Assembly (NCBI RefSeq): GCF_003096015.2
Contig: NZ_CP029185.2
Span: 1,894,001 to 1,958,000 of the forward strand
Source of the DNA: Limnobaculum parvum
Lineage (GTDB): Bacteria; Pseudomonadota; Gammaproteobacteria; Enterobacterales; Enterobacteriaceae
Direction of reading: 5' to 3'
DNA: 64,000 nucleotides
Below are positions 8,566 through 16,924 of the stretch, piece after piece; position 1 is the stretch's first letter, and each line of letters opens with the position of its first letter. Position numbers and translations under genes: made by a program. The notes beneath the pieces are model-generated. The model had not been told where the DNA came from and did not search any database. It worked only from the letters and a program-made list of their open reading frames with translations.

Positions 8566-8926
8566 GATTTTCTACCCTGACTCGCTTTGAAGTGAGATAA
8601 CAGGGAAAAATGAAATTTGCAGATAGCTCAAGTAGTGCAGCAATGGCGTAAGACGCATTGAGTATCAGGCAATTAGCGAGCTACAGGTAGTGGCCTGGAC
8701 AGTATTAAGGGACCCGATTTCCACAGATGTTAGGAACGGCTTTCCCCGATAAAAAGCGCTGTTTTCACAAAGAAAAACAGGCTTACCGAGATAATGCGCC
8801 CCTGTGCAGGCGACAACCGTGAGGTTGACGATTTTGCGATTAGACTCGGGGCCGTCGGTTAACACTGTCCATCAGTTCCTCTATGTGTAGACTCAATTGA
8901 CAATGTAAAAAAATGAGTATTTTTTA
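8566..8926 (+). promoter_or_regulatory. rne autoregulatory 5' untranslated leader
   Basis: This long structured leader contains several hairpins, among them CTGTTTT...AAAACAG (about 8758-8780) and CAACC/GGTTG with a GTGA loop (8814-8827). It resembles the conserved enterobacterial rne leader through which RNase E cleaves its own message and adjusts its level. The stretch from 8326 to 8530, further upstream, shows no gene I can support. Confidence 0.65.
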
Positions 8927-11900
8927 ATGAAAAGAATGTTGATTAACGCAACTCAACAGGAAGAGTTGCGTGTAGCCTTAGTTGACGGGCAACGTCTGTA
9001 TGATTTAGATATTGAAAGTCCAGGGCATGAGCAAAAAAAGGCAAATATATATAAAGGTAAGATTACCCGCGTTGAACAAAGCCTTGAAGCCGCATTTGTT
9101 GACTACGGTGCAGAACGACACGGTTTCCTCCCTTTTAAAGAAATTTCCCGCGAGTATTTCTCATCTAATTCCGCTTCTCAGGGTCGTCCTAACATTAAGG
9201 ATGCACTGCATGTCGGGCAGGAAGTGATTGTTCAGGTCGATAAAGAAGAACGTGGAAATAAAGGCGCAGCACTGACAACGTTTATCAGTCTGGCCGGTAG
9301 TTATTTAGTTCTGATGCCCAATAACCCACGCGCTGGTGGTATTTCTCGCCGCATTGAGGGTGACGACCGTCAGGAATTGAAAGAAGCACTGGACTCATTA
9401 GAAATCCCTAACGGTATGGGTTTAATTGTCCGTACTGCCGGCGTAGGTAAATCAGCCGAAGCGTTACAGTGGGACCTGTCTTTCCGTTTAAAACACTGGG
9501 AAGCAATTAAAAAAGCGGCAGAAAGCCGCCCTGCGCCATTCCTGATCCATCAGGAGAGTAATGTTATTGTTCGTGCTTTCCGTGACTATTTACGTCCGGA
9601 TATTGGTGAGATTCTGATCGACAACATCAAGATCCTCGATCTGGCTAAAGAACATATCGCCGCGTTAGGCCGTCCAGACTTCAGCAGCAAAATCAAACCT
9701 TACACCGGTGAAATTCCGCTGTTTAGTCACTATCAAATTGAATCGCAGATTGAATCTGCATTCCAACGCGAAGTACGCCTTCCATCTGGTGGTTCGATCG
9801 TTATTGATACCACTGAGGCGTTAACCGCTATCGATATCAACTCCGCCCGTTCTACTCGCGGTGGCGATATTGAAGAAACTGCATTTAATACCAATCTAGA
9901 AGCAGCCGATGAAATTGCCCGTCAATTACGTCTACGCGACTTAGGTGGTTTAATCGTTATCGACTTTATTGATATGACCCCGATTCGCCATCAGCGCGAA
10001 GTAGAGAATCGCTTACGCGACGCCGTCCGTCAGGACCGTGCCCGTATTCAGATTGGTCGTATCTCGCGTTTTGGCCTGCTGGAAATGTCCCGTCAGCGCC
10101 TGAGTCCTTCACTGGGTGAATCCAGCCACCATGTCTGCCCTCGTTGTAACGGTACGGGCACCGTGCGTGATAATGAATCCTTATCTCTGTCTATTCTTCG
10201 TCTGATTGAAGAAGAAGCACTGAAAGACAATACCAAAGAAGTTGACGCTATTGTTCCCGTGCAAATTGCCTCTTATCTGTTAAACGAAAAACGTGAATCA
10301 GTTAATGCCATTGAACGCCGTTCTGGTGGCAAGGTTCGCGTGGTGGTGGTTCCAAACGATCGAATGGAAACGCCACATTATGAAGTGATTCGTAAGAAAC
10401 CTGGCGAAGAGAGCAATGTACTGAGTTACATGCTGCCACAGTTACATGAAACCGTAACTGAATCAGAAGAAGAGACCGTACTCGAGCGCAAAATGCCAGA
10501 GCAGCCAGCCTTAACCAGCTTCTCTATGCCGACAGAATCTGCTCCGGTTGAAGAGGTAAAAGCACCTGTTGTCGCTACGCCTGTCGCCAGCCAACCCGCA
10601 GGCCCGGGTCTGTTCTCTCGTTTTGTTAGCGGATTAAAAAGTCTGTTAGCTCCGGCAGAAACCGTTGCAGCTCCGGTTGAAAAAGCATCGGCTGAAAAAT
10701 CATCCGGCAACCAACAAGATCGCCGCAACAATCGCCGTAACAACAATCGTAAAGATCGCACTAACGACCGTAGCGACCGTAGCGACCGTAGCGACCGTAA
10801 TAACGATCGTCAAAACCGTGATAACAGTCAAGAATCACGTCGTAATAACCGTCAAGCTGCGGTAGCACCACAAGAGAATGTTCAGGAAGCGGCTACCGCA
10901 ACCACCGTAGTTCGTGATGAGAATCGTCGTGAAACTCGTGCAGAACGTCAACGTCGTCGTAATGAAGACAAGCGTCAACAACAGCAACAAGCTGTACAAG
11001 CTGTACAAGCAGAGCAGCAGGTTGAAGCCGTTATAGAAAATGATGTTTCTGTAGAGATAGAGGAAGAAAAACCGACTCAGGCGCCAGCACAGCGTCGTCA
11101 ACGTCGTCAAATGAACCAAAAGGTTCGCGTTGCGACTCAAAACGATCAAGCAGATGAAAATATTGTGCCAGTGGCTGCGGTGAAAACTCATGTTGCTCCG
11201 GTAGAAGAAATTAAATTACTACCTCAGCCAGCAGATATCAGTGAAAACTTCGTGGCTCCAGCGCCACTGGCTGATGAAACTGATGGAGATAAAAACGGTT
11301 ATAACAACGCAACCGATAATAACGGTATGCCGCGTCGTTCTCGCCGTTCCCCTCGTCACCTGCGAGTGAGTGGCCAACGTCGTCGTCGCTATCGTGATGA
11401 GAAATATCCAACGGTTTCTCCGATGCCATTAACATTCGCAATGGCTTCACCAGAGATGGCATCAGGTAAAGTTTGTATTAATTATGCAGCGCTGGTAACA
11501 GAACAGGTGAAGGTTTTTGAGTCGGTTGAAGCACTGGAAGCTGCTAACTCTCAGCAAACTGCTACAGCATCAGCGGTTACTGCGGTGGTTGAAGCACCAA
11601 TAGAACCTCAAGTGGTTACATCAGCGCCAATAATTGAAACATTATCGTCTGTTGAGCCGGTGATTGCAGTCGCCTACGTTGCTGAACGTGATGAACAACC
11701 TACTCCGGTCACAGAACTGGTTGTCACTCCATCAGTAGAAACCGTATGGCATGTTGAAGCGCCATCACCGATGAATATTGCGCCAATTGAAGCACCAAAA
11801 CCATTGCAAAGTGAATCAGCACCGGCACCTGAAGCGATTTCAGTGGGTAGTTCATCGGCTCCGGCTGCTTCTCCTGCATTCAGTGCTGAGCCTGAAGCTA

Positions 11901-12196
11901 TCGTTAAAGAAGTGATTCAAGCGGTAGTTGAAGCGCCAGCGGTTGAAGTTATCAATACTGAGCCGGCTGAAAAGAAAGCGGCGAGCGTAGCCAGCTCCCC
12001 TGCCTTTAAACCGGTTATGCCTGAATTAGACATCGTTGAAGCAGAGGAAACCCCTTTGATTCCACAAGCTAAATTTGAAGAAGTGCCCGTAGTTCCAGTC
12101 GCTAAAGAAATGGCGGCCAAGACTTCAGCAGGTGGTCACGCGGCCACTAACTATGCCAGCGCTCCTGCCGCAAGACCGGCTCCAGTTGATGATTAA
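8927..12196 (+). CDS. rne: Ribonuclease E
   Basis: Essential endoribonuclease and scaffold of the RNA degradosome at the inner membrane; it starts mRNA decay and processes rRNA and tRNA. The 1089 residues comprise the S1 domain (about 35-125), RNase H-like and 5'-sensor regions, a DNase I-like catalytic domain with Asp303 (IDINSARSTRGG) and Asp346 (VIDFIDM), and the Zn-link CPRC at 404-407. After about residue 530 comes a disordered half with the membrane-binding segment PGLFSRFVSGLKSLL (about 557-571), arginine-rich RNA-binding stretches including three SDR repeats, and a GGHAATNYASAPAARP tail matching the PNPase-binding end of E. coli RNase E. Confidence 0.98.
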   Translation: MKRMLINATQQEELRVALVDGQRLYDLDIESPGHEQKKANIYKGKITRVEQSLEAAFVDYGAERHGFLPFKEISREYFSSNSASQGRPNIKDALHVGQEVIVQVDKEERGNKGAALTTFISLAGSYLVLMPNNPRAGGISRRIEGDDRQELKEALDSLEIPNGMGLIVRTAGVGKSAEALQWDLSFRLKHWEAIKKAAESRPAPFLIHQESNVIVRAFRDYLRPDIGEILIDNIKILDLAKEHIAALGRPDFSSKIKPYTGEIPLFSHYQIESQIESAFQREVRLPSGGSIVIDTTEALTAIDINSARSTRGGDIEETAFNTNLEAADEIARQLRLRDLGGLIVIDFIDMTPIRHQREVENRLRDAVRQDRARIQIGRISRFGLLEMSRQRLSPSLGESSHHVCPRCNGTGTVRDNESLSLSILRLIEEEALKDNTKEVDAIVPVQIASYLLNEKRESVNAIERRSGGKVRVVVVPNDRMETPHYEVIRKKPGEESNVLSYMLPQLHETVTESEEETVLERKMPEQPALTSFSMPTESAPVEEVKAPVVATPVASQPAGPGLFSRFVSGLKSLLAPAETVAAPVEKASAEKSSGNQQDRRNNRRNNNRKDRTNDRSDRSDRSDRNNDRQNRDNSQESRRNNRQAAVAPQENVQEAATATTVVRDENRRETRAERQRRRNEDKRQQQQQAVQAVQAEQQVEAVIENDVSVEIEEEKPTQAPAQRRQRRQMNQKVRVATQNDQADENIVPVAAVKTHVAPVEEIKLLPQPADISENFVAPAPLADETDGDKNGYNNATDNNGMPRRSRRSPRHLRVSGQRRRRYRDEKYPTVSPMPLTFAMASPEMASGKVCINYAALVTEQVKVFESVEALEAANSQQTATASAVTAVVEAPIEPQVVTSAPIIETLSSVEPVIAVAYVAERDEQPTPVTELVVTPSVETVWHVEAPSPMNIAPIEAPKPLQSESAPAPEAISVGSSSAPAASPAFSAEPEAIVKEVIQAVVEAPAVEVINTEPAEKKAASVASSPAFKPVMPELDIVEAEETPLIPQAKFEEVPVVPVAKEMAAKTSAGGHAATNYASAPAARPAPVDD

Positions 12197-12220
12197 TCGA
12201 TTGTAATATAGCGAAAACAA

Positions 12221-12247
12221 AAAGCCCGCAAAATGCGGGCTTTTTTA
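12221..12247 (+). terminator. rne intrinsic terminator
   Basis: Stem AGCCCGCA/TGCGGGCT with an AA loop followed by TTTTTT, 25 nt after the rne stop. The same 27 nt recur in both trp attenuators (14324 and 16828). Confidence 0.93.
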
Positions 12248-12260
12248 CCACTTCAAAAAA

Positions 12261-12551
12261 CTAATAGATTTTTGTCATCAAATTAATCGTCAGCGACTCG
12301 ATTTTACCTTTGGCGAATTGACCAAAGGAGACAAAATGAGACGAATTATTGTGAATATCCAATATTTCTTGTGATGCCCAGCGCTCTACAAATACATAAA
12401 CCTGTGAATTCTGATTGTCCTGATGCAAATCATATTGCAGACATCCCGCTTCATCTCTGCTGCTATCTACCAGTTTTTTTAGCGCATCCAGTAAGGGAGC
12501 CTGAAAATCTGCTTTAATAGTCAATGTTGCAACAATAGTTATTTCGCTCAT
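12261..12551 (-). CDS. Antibiotic biosynthesis monooxygenase (ABM) family protein
   Basis: A 96-residue single-domain protein of the dimeric ferredoxin-like ABM/YgiN fold: ITIVATLTIKAD at the N-terminus, then the DEAGCLQYDLHQD and VYVFVERWAS strands typical of putative quinol monooxygenases. The substrate cannot be told from sequence. It is convergent with rne and lies 39 nt downstream of dbpA on the same strand, so it may share the dbpA transcript. Confidence 0.8.
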   Translation of the reverse strand: MSEITIVATLTIKADFQAPLLDALKKLVDSSRDEAGCLQYDLHQDNQNSQVYVFVERWASQEILDIHNNSSHFVSFGQFAKGKIESLTINLMTKIY

Positions 12552-12590
12552 TTAAGATCCTTAGCCTTTTTTCATGTCATAACAATAAAA

Positions 12591-13976
12591 TTATTTAATT
12601 AACCATACCCGACAATTTTTGCCTTTAATTTTTCCATTACGCAACTGTTCGAGGGCAAATCTGGCTTGCTGGCGACGAATAGCCACATAAGCCTGTGTAT
12701 CAAAGATTGCTATTTTTCCAACATCAGCCGCAGTTAGCCCAGCATCTCCAGTCAATGCGCCGAGTATATCTCCTGGACGAACTTTTGCTTTTCGCCCACC
12801 GTCAATGCTCAACGTCAGCATATTCGATACCACTGGCTGAATATCACTATGATTAAAGCGCTCCGACGGTTTCCACTCTAATCGTTCAGAAAGATAGTCT
12901 TCAATAGCGTGGGCACGCTGTAGCTCATTCACCGTGCAAAAACTGATGGCCATTCCCTCAGCTCCGGCCCTGCCGGTTCGTCCGATACGGTGAACATAAA
13001 CCTCTGGATCAAAAGGTAACTCAAAGTTAACCACTAATGGAAGATCCTTAATATCCAATCCTCTGGCAGCCACATCGGTTGCCACCAATACGCGGCAGCT
13101 TTGATTGGAGAACTGAACCAGTACACGCTCACGATCCCGCTGTTCTAGATCACCGTGCAGAGCCAATACGCTGCTACCGGTGGCGCTTAATATTTCAGCG
13201 ATCTCTTGGCAATCCCGTTTAGTGTTAGTAAACACAACGCATGATTCAGGCTGAATGCTGGAAAGAATACTCTGTAGCAGATTAATACGCTGTTGTGCAG
13301 GAACTTCAATAAACTGCTGTTCGATATGAATCCGGTCATCTGCCGATTCAATAATAATTCGCTGAGGTGAACGTTGAACTCGCGCACTCATTTTTTCAAT
13401 ATCGACAGGATAAGTAGCAGAAAACAGCAGCGTCTGGCGTTGAGATGGCGTATGGCTAATGATGTCATTCACTTCATCAGAAAAACCCATATCCAGCATT
13501 CTATCGGCTTCATCCAGCACCAGAATATTCAGGTCGTTCAGCGTCAGAGTCCCTTTGCGTAAATGGTCCTGAATTCGTCCTGGTGTCCCTACAATTATGT
13601 GGGCGGGATGGGCCAGTGAATCGACTTGTGCCCCCATTGGTTGACCACCACACAGCGTCAACACTTTAATATTGGCAATAGCCCGAGCCAAGCGTCGAAG
13701 CTCTTTACTGACCTGATCGGCAAGTTCTCGGGTGGGGCAAAGTATTAATGCCTGAGTACGGTAAGCATCAACCTGAATGGCAGATAGCAACCCAATACCA
13801 AATGCAGCCGTCTTCCCGCTACCGGTTTTTGCCTGTGCCACCACATCCTTTCCCTGCAAAATAACAGGCAGCGCTGCGGCTTGAATAGGGGTCATTTGTG
13901 CATAACCCAGCTCATGAAGGTTATCAATCAGCGCTTTATCCAGCGGCAATTCAGAAAAGGATAGTGTTGTACTCAC
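12591..13976 (-). CDS. dbpA: ATP-dependent RNA helicase DbpA
   Basis: DEAD-box helicase that acts late in 50S subunit assembly and is stimulated by hairpin 92 of 23S rRNA. The 461 residues show motif I AKTGSGKT (49-56), DEAD (155-158), SAT (186-188) and HRIGRTGR in the second RecA domain. The C-terminal DbpA RNA-binding domain contains IDGGRKAKVRPGDILGALTG and ends KIKGKNCRVWLIK. The start is GTG with a weak Shine-Dalgarno. It is transcribed divergently from the trp operon. Confidence 0.96.
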   Translation of the reverse strand: MSTTLSFSELPLDKALIDNLHELGYAQMTPIQAAALPVILQGKDVVAQAKTGSGKTAAFGIGLLSAIQVDAYRTQALILCPTRELADQVSKELRRLARAIANIKVLTLCGGQPMGAQVDSLAHPAHIIVGTPGRIQDHLRKGTLTLNDLNILVLDEADRMLDMGFSDEVNDIISHTPSQRQTLLFSATYPVDIEKMSARVQRSPQRIIIESADDRIHIEQQFIEVPAQQRINLLQSILSSIQPESCVVFTNTKRDCQEIAEILSATGSSVLALHGDLEQRDRERVLVQFSNQSCRVLVATDVAARGLDIKDLPLVVNFELPFDPEVYVHRIGRTGRAGAEGMAISFCTVNELQRAHAIEDYLSERLEWKPSERFNHSDIQPVVSNMLTLSIDGGRKAKVRPGDILGALTGDAGLTAADVGKIAIFDTQAYVAIRRQQARFALEQLRNGKIKGKNCRVWLIK

Positions 13977-14157
13977 AGGAGACTCTTTAGCAGAAAGTGA
14001 ACGGGCTGGTATAGGCCAGACGAGTCGCTGATATTAGCAGATTTTTTGCCTTATTGATGCTTATAACTTTTCCCGGATAAGGCACCTTTAAATGCGGCCT
14101 TAAGCTCCCCGGTTTTAAGTCACTCAGAACAATTTTAATTTTTCTTGGGCAATGCAG

Positions 14158-14191
14158 TTGACACCTTCGAAAAAAACCAGTTTACTAGTAC
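14158..14191 (+). promoter_or_regulatory. trpE promoter with TrpR operator (first trp control region)
   Basis: TTGACA (14158-14163), 17 nt, then TTTACT (14181-14186) gives a near-consensus sigma70 promoter. The -10 lies inside a TrpR-type operator: left arm AAACCAGTT and right arm ACTAGTAC (14174-14191), like the E. coli operator overlapping the trp -10. The left arm has one deviation from the ACTAGT half. Spacer 13977-14157 upstream holds only the dbpA 5' region. Confidence 0.88.
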
Positions 14192-14223
14192 ATGAGTTCA
14201 ATCAATTTATACGGACAACCATC

Positions 14224-14274
14224 ATGATGATATACCCCATTGTACTAACAGGTTGGTGGCGAGACTTCCCTTAG
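14224..14274 (+). CDS. trpL: trp leader peptide 1
   Basis: A 16-codon reading frame MMIYPIVLTGWWRDFP, ending TAG, with tandem tryptophan codons at positions 11-12. Ribosome stalling at these codons when charged tRNA-Trp is scarce selects the antiterminator. The frame sits 33 nt after the promoter -10 end and 50 nt before the attenuator. The Shine-Dalgarno is weak (ACGGACAACC). The segment around the Trp codons and the following GCGGGC is the standard enterobacterial layout. Confidence 0.9.
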   Translation: MMIYPIVLTGWWRDFP

Positions 14275-14350
14275 CGGGCGGCTTACTTGCACCATATTGT
14301 CATCTGATAAAGCAAATAACCCTAAAGCCCGCAAAATGCGGGCTTTTTTA
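14273..14350 (+). promoter_or_regulatory. trp attenuator 1 (2:3 antiterminator, 3:4 terminator)
   Basis: The terminator stem AAAGCCCGCA/TGCGGGCTTT is followed by T residues (14324-14349). The competing antiterminator pairs GCGGGC just after the leader stop (14274-14279) with GCCCGC at 14327-14332. The early GGTG/CACC pairing forms the 1:2 pause hairpin. These alternative pairings are the classic trp attenuation device. Confidence 0.9.
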
Positions 14351-14404
14351 TTGCCTGACCATTGATAGATAACCAACAGAAACTAACTCATACTGGCGTA
14401 CATC

Positions 14405-15967
14405 ATGCAAACACAGAAACCAACATTGCAATTATTCACCGCAGAGACGCCGTATCGTGACGATCCTACGGCTATTTTCACCCAACTTTGTCATCATCGC
14501 CCTTCTACTTTGTTACTGGAATCAGCCGAAGTTGACAGTAAACAAAATTTGAAAAGCCTGTTAGTCATTGATAGCGCATTACGTATTACGGCTAAAGGCC
14601 GTCAGGTAACACTCCGAGCGCTGACAGAAAATGGTAATGCACTGTTAGCCTTGCTGGACCAACAGCTACCAAAAGAGGTGAATAACCTTATTAGCCCCGG
14701 ACAACGAGATCTGGTTTACCCTCTTATTGATGCGATACAGGATGAAGATGCCCGATTGAAGTCCATCTCTGTCTTTGATTCATTACGCCAGTTACTTACT
14801 TTGGTTAATGTCCCTCAGGATCAGCGAGAAGCTATGTTCCTTGGCGGCCTGTTTGCCTACGATCTGGTGGCTGGTTTTGAAGATCTCCCTGCGCTGGAAA
14901 GCGATCGCCGCTGTCCCGATTTCTGTTTTTATCTGGCAGAAACCCTACTGATTCTCGATCATCAAAATGGCGGTTCTCGTCTTCAGGCTAGCCTGTTTAC
15001 GCCAAATGAGGTTGAACAACAGCGGCTAAAATCACGTCTGACCGAAATTCAACAACAATTGCGCGCACCGGCTTCACCAGTAACAGCCCCGTCACTCGGC
15101 CATATGCAATTAAATTGCGATCGCAGTGATGAAGAGTATGGCGATATTGTCCGTGAGCTACAGCAATCTATTCGCCGCGGTGATATTTTTCAGGTGGTGC
15201 CTTCACGTCGTTTCACGCTACCTTGCCCTTCTCCACTGGCGGCTTATCAAACCCTGAAAGAGAACAACCCTAGTCCTTATATGTTTTTTATGCAGGATGA
15301 GGCATTCTCGCTATTTGGCGCATCGCCAGAGAGTGCACTGAAGTATGACGCTGACAGTCGCCAAATTGAAATCTATCCTATTGCCGGTACTCGCCCGCGG
15401 GGCCGCCGGCCTGATGGCTCGTTGGATAAGGATCTGGATAGTCGCTTTGAACTGGATATGCGTACCGATCATAAAGAACTGGCGGAGCACATCATGTTAG
15501 TGGATTTAGCCCGTAACGATCTGGCGCGCATTTGTGAAGCCGGTAGTCGTTATGTGGCCGACTTAACCAAAGTTGACCGTTATTCTTTTGTCATGCATTT
15601 AGTTTCGCGGGTGGTTGGGACACTGAGAGGGGATCTCGATGCTCTGCACGCCTATCAAGCCTGTATGAACATGGGCACCTTAAGCGGCGCACCGAAAGTT
15701 CGGGCGATGCAGTTGATAGCCCAATACGAAGGTGTTCGTCGCGGCAGCTATGGTGGCGCGGTTGGGTATTTTACCGCCCATGGGGATCTGGATACGTGTA
15801 TCGTTATTCGTTCCGCCTATGTTGAAGACGGCATTGCTACAATTCAGGCGGGAGCCGGCGTCGTTCTAGATTCGAATCCACAGTCTGAAGCAGATGAAAC
15901 CCGCAATAAAGCCAGAGCCGTACTACGGGCTATTGCCAGTGCCCATCAGGTTAAGGAGATTTTCTAA
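14405..15967 (+). CDS. trpE: Anthranilate synthase component I
   Basis: Converts chorismate and ammonia or glutamine amide nitrogen to anthranilate, the first committed step to tryptophan. The 520 residues equal the enterobacterial length. The allosteric tryptophan-binding element LLES is at 37-40 with Ser40, and the chorismate-binding core is seen in PIAGTRPRGRR, LVDLARNDLARI and GGAVGYFTAHGDLDT. The stop overlaps the trpG start (TAATG), ensuring equal synthesis of the two subunits. It is controlled by the TrpR operator and attenuator upstream. Confidence 0.98.
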   Translation: MQTQKPTLQLFTAETPYRDDPTAIFTQLCHHRPSTLLLESAEVDSKQNLKSLLVIDSALRITAKGRQVTLRALTENGNALLALLDQQLPKEVNNLISPGQRDLVYPLIDAIQDEDARLKSISVFDSLRQLLTLVNVPQDQREAMFLGGLFAYDLVAGFEDLPALESDRRCPDFCFYLAETLLILDHQNGGSRLQASLFTPNEVEQQRLKSRLTEIQQQLRAPASPVTAPSLGHMQLNCDRSDEEYGDIVRELQQSIRRGDIFQVVPSRRFTLPCPSPLAAYQTLKENNPSPYMFFMQDEAFSLFGASPESALKYDADSRQIEIYPIAGTRPRGRRPDGSLDKDLDSRFELDMRTDHKELAEHIMLVDLARNDLARICEAGSRYVADLTKVDRYSFVMHLVSRVVGTLRGDLDALHAYQACMNMGTLSGAPKVRAMQLIAQYEGVRRGSYGGAVGYFTAHGDLDTCIVIRSAYVEDGIATIQAGAGVVLDSNPQSEADETRNKARAVLRAIASAHQVKEIF

Positions 15968-16545
15968 TGGCTGATATCTTATTGCTCGATAATATTGACT
16001 CTTTTACCTACAACTTGGTCGATCAACTTCGGGCCAGCGGTCATCAGGTAACCATTTATCGTAATCAATTGCCTGCCGATCTGATTATTCGACAAATTGA
16101 ACGAATGAACAATCCGGTACTGATGCTATCGCCAGGCCCGGGCAAACCATCAGAAGCGGGATGTATGCCAGAATTACTTTCCGCACTGCTCGGTAAGTTA
16201 CCCATTATTGGCATCTGCCTAGGTCATCAAGCCATCGTTGAGGCTTATGGAGGCACCGTTGGTCAAGCCGGCGAAATCCTACATGGCAAATCATCACCCG
16301 TTACCCATGACGGCATGGCTATGTTTGAAGGATTACCTTCTCCTTTACCCGTTGCCCGTTACCATTCGCTGGTGGGTACGGACATTCCCCCAGCGCTCAC
16401 CGTTAACGCACATTTTAATCAGATGGTGATGGCGGTTCGTCACGATCGGCATCGCGTATGTGGTTTTCAGTTCCATCCTGAATCTATTTTAACTGCTCAG
16501 GGAGCACGACTGTTAGACCAAACGTTGGCATGGGCCCTATCCTGA
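15967..16545 (+). CDS. trpG: Anthranilate synthase component II (glutamine amidotransferase), unfused
   Basis: Class I glutamine amidotransferase that feeds ammonia to TrpE. The 192 residues have the catalytic Cys84 in GICLGHQAI, and His170 and Glu172 in FHPES. LLLDNIDSFTYNL at the N-terminus and SPGPGKPSEAG are family signatures. In E. coli and Salmonella this domain is fused to TrpD. Here it ends at 16545 and is separated from trpD by 379 nt that hold a second trp control region, so trpE-trpG forms its own unit. Confidence 0.97.
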   Translation: MADILLLDNIDSFTYNLVDQLRASGHQVTIYRNQLPADLIIRQIERMNNPVLMLSPGPGKPSEAGCMPELLSALLGKLPIIGICLGHQAIVEAYGGTVGQAGEILHGKSSPVTHDGMAMFEGLPSPLPVARYHSLVGTDIPPALTVNAHFNQMVMAVRHDRHRVCGFQFHPESILTAQGARLLDQTLAWALS

Positions 16546-16650
16546 AAAATTAACCATATGAAAAACAAAATTAATTTACTCTCTCTTTTGGCAGGGAAAA
16601 CCGAGTGACTAAGAAAATAAAAATATCTTTTGTTTTCTATATTAAAAATA

Positions 16651-16684
16651 TTGACAGCAATACATAAAACTAGTTTACTAGTAC
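16651..16684 (+). promoter_or_regulatory. trpD promoter with TrpR operator (second trp control region)
   Basis: TTGACA (16651-16656), 17 nt, then TTTACT (16674-16679), with the same hexamers and spacing as before trpE. The overlapping operator AACTAGTT-TACTAGTAC (about 16668-16684) has both ACTAGT half-sites intact, a better match to the TrpR operator than the first copy. From 16546 to 16650, after trpG, I see no intrinsic terminator, so read-through from trpEG would pass into this region. Confidence 0.9.
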
Positions 16685-16728
16685 ATAGATGCAGTCAATA
16701 ACTAACACAACTCCATAAAGGTAATATC

Positions 16729-16779
16729 ATGATGACATTAAATGTTTTAGTAAATCGTTGGTGGCGATTCTTCCCTTAG
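16729..16779 (+). CDS. trp leader peptide 2
   Basis: A second 16-codon leader, MMTLNVLVNRWWRFFP, ending TAG, has tandem Trp codons again at positions 11-12 and is preceded by AAAGG. It shares length, MM start, WWR, the FP ending and stop codon with leader 1, while the other residues have diverged. This is the pattern expected if only stalling position and RNA structure are under selection. Confidence 0.88.
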   Translation: MMTLNVLVNRWWRFFP

Positions 16780-16855
16780 CGGGCGGTTTACTTGCACCAA
16801 TTTGTCATCTGATAAAGCAAATAGCCAAAAGCCCGCAAAATGCGGGCTTTTTTAT
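16778..16855 (+). promoter_or_regulatory. trp attenuator 2 upstream of trpD
   Basis: From the leader stop to the T-tract this copy differs from attenuator 1 at only about six positions in some 80 nt by my hand alignment. GCGGGC after the leader stop can pair with GCCCGC (16831-16836), and the 3:4 stem AAAGCCCGCA/TGCGGGCTTT plus T-run is identical. It can therefore attenuate trpD-CF-B-A separately. Confidence 0.9.
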
Positions 16856-16924
16856 GGACGCTTTTCACCACAGATAGGCATCCTGGCAAAGAAACAAATA
16901 CTCATAAAAACGGCGTACACGAAA

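Noticed and set aside
8665..8865. 66-codon minus-strand frame in the rne leader
   Set aside because: Coincides with the structured rne leader hairpins and has no start signal.
10835..11191. Long open frame antisense to the rne C-terminal half (also 10426-10761)
   Set aside because: It follows from the codon bias of the arginine/alanine-rich sense strand. No ribosome-binding site or recognisable protein.
16558..16608. 16-codon frame MKNKINLLSLLAGKTE between trpG and the second trp promoter
   Set aside because: No Shine-Dalgarno, no Trp codons, no match to known leader peptides; likely chance.
16802..16924. N-terminal extension of the trpD frame
   Set aside because: The 41 extra residues overlap the attenuator stem and T-run and have no counterpart in TrpD proteins; start placed at 16925.
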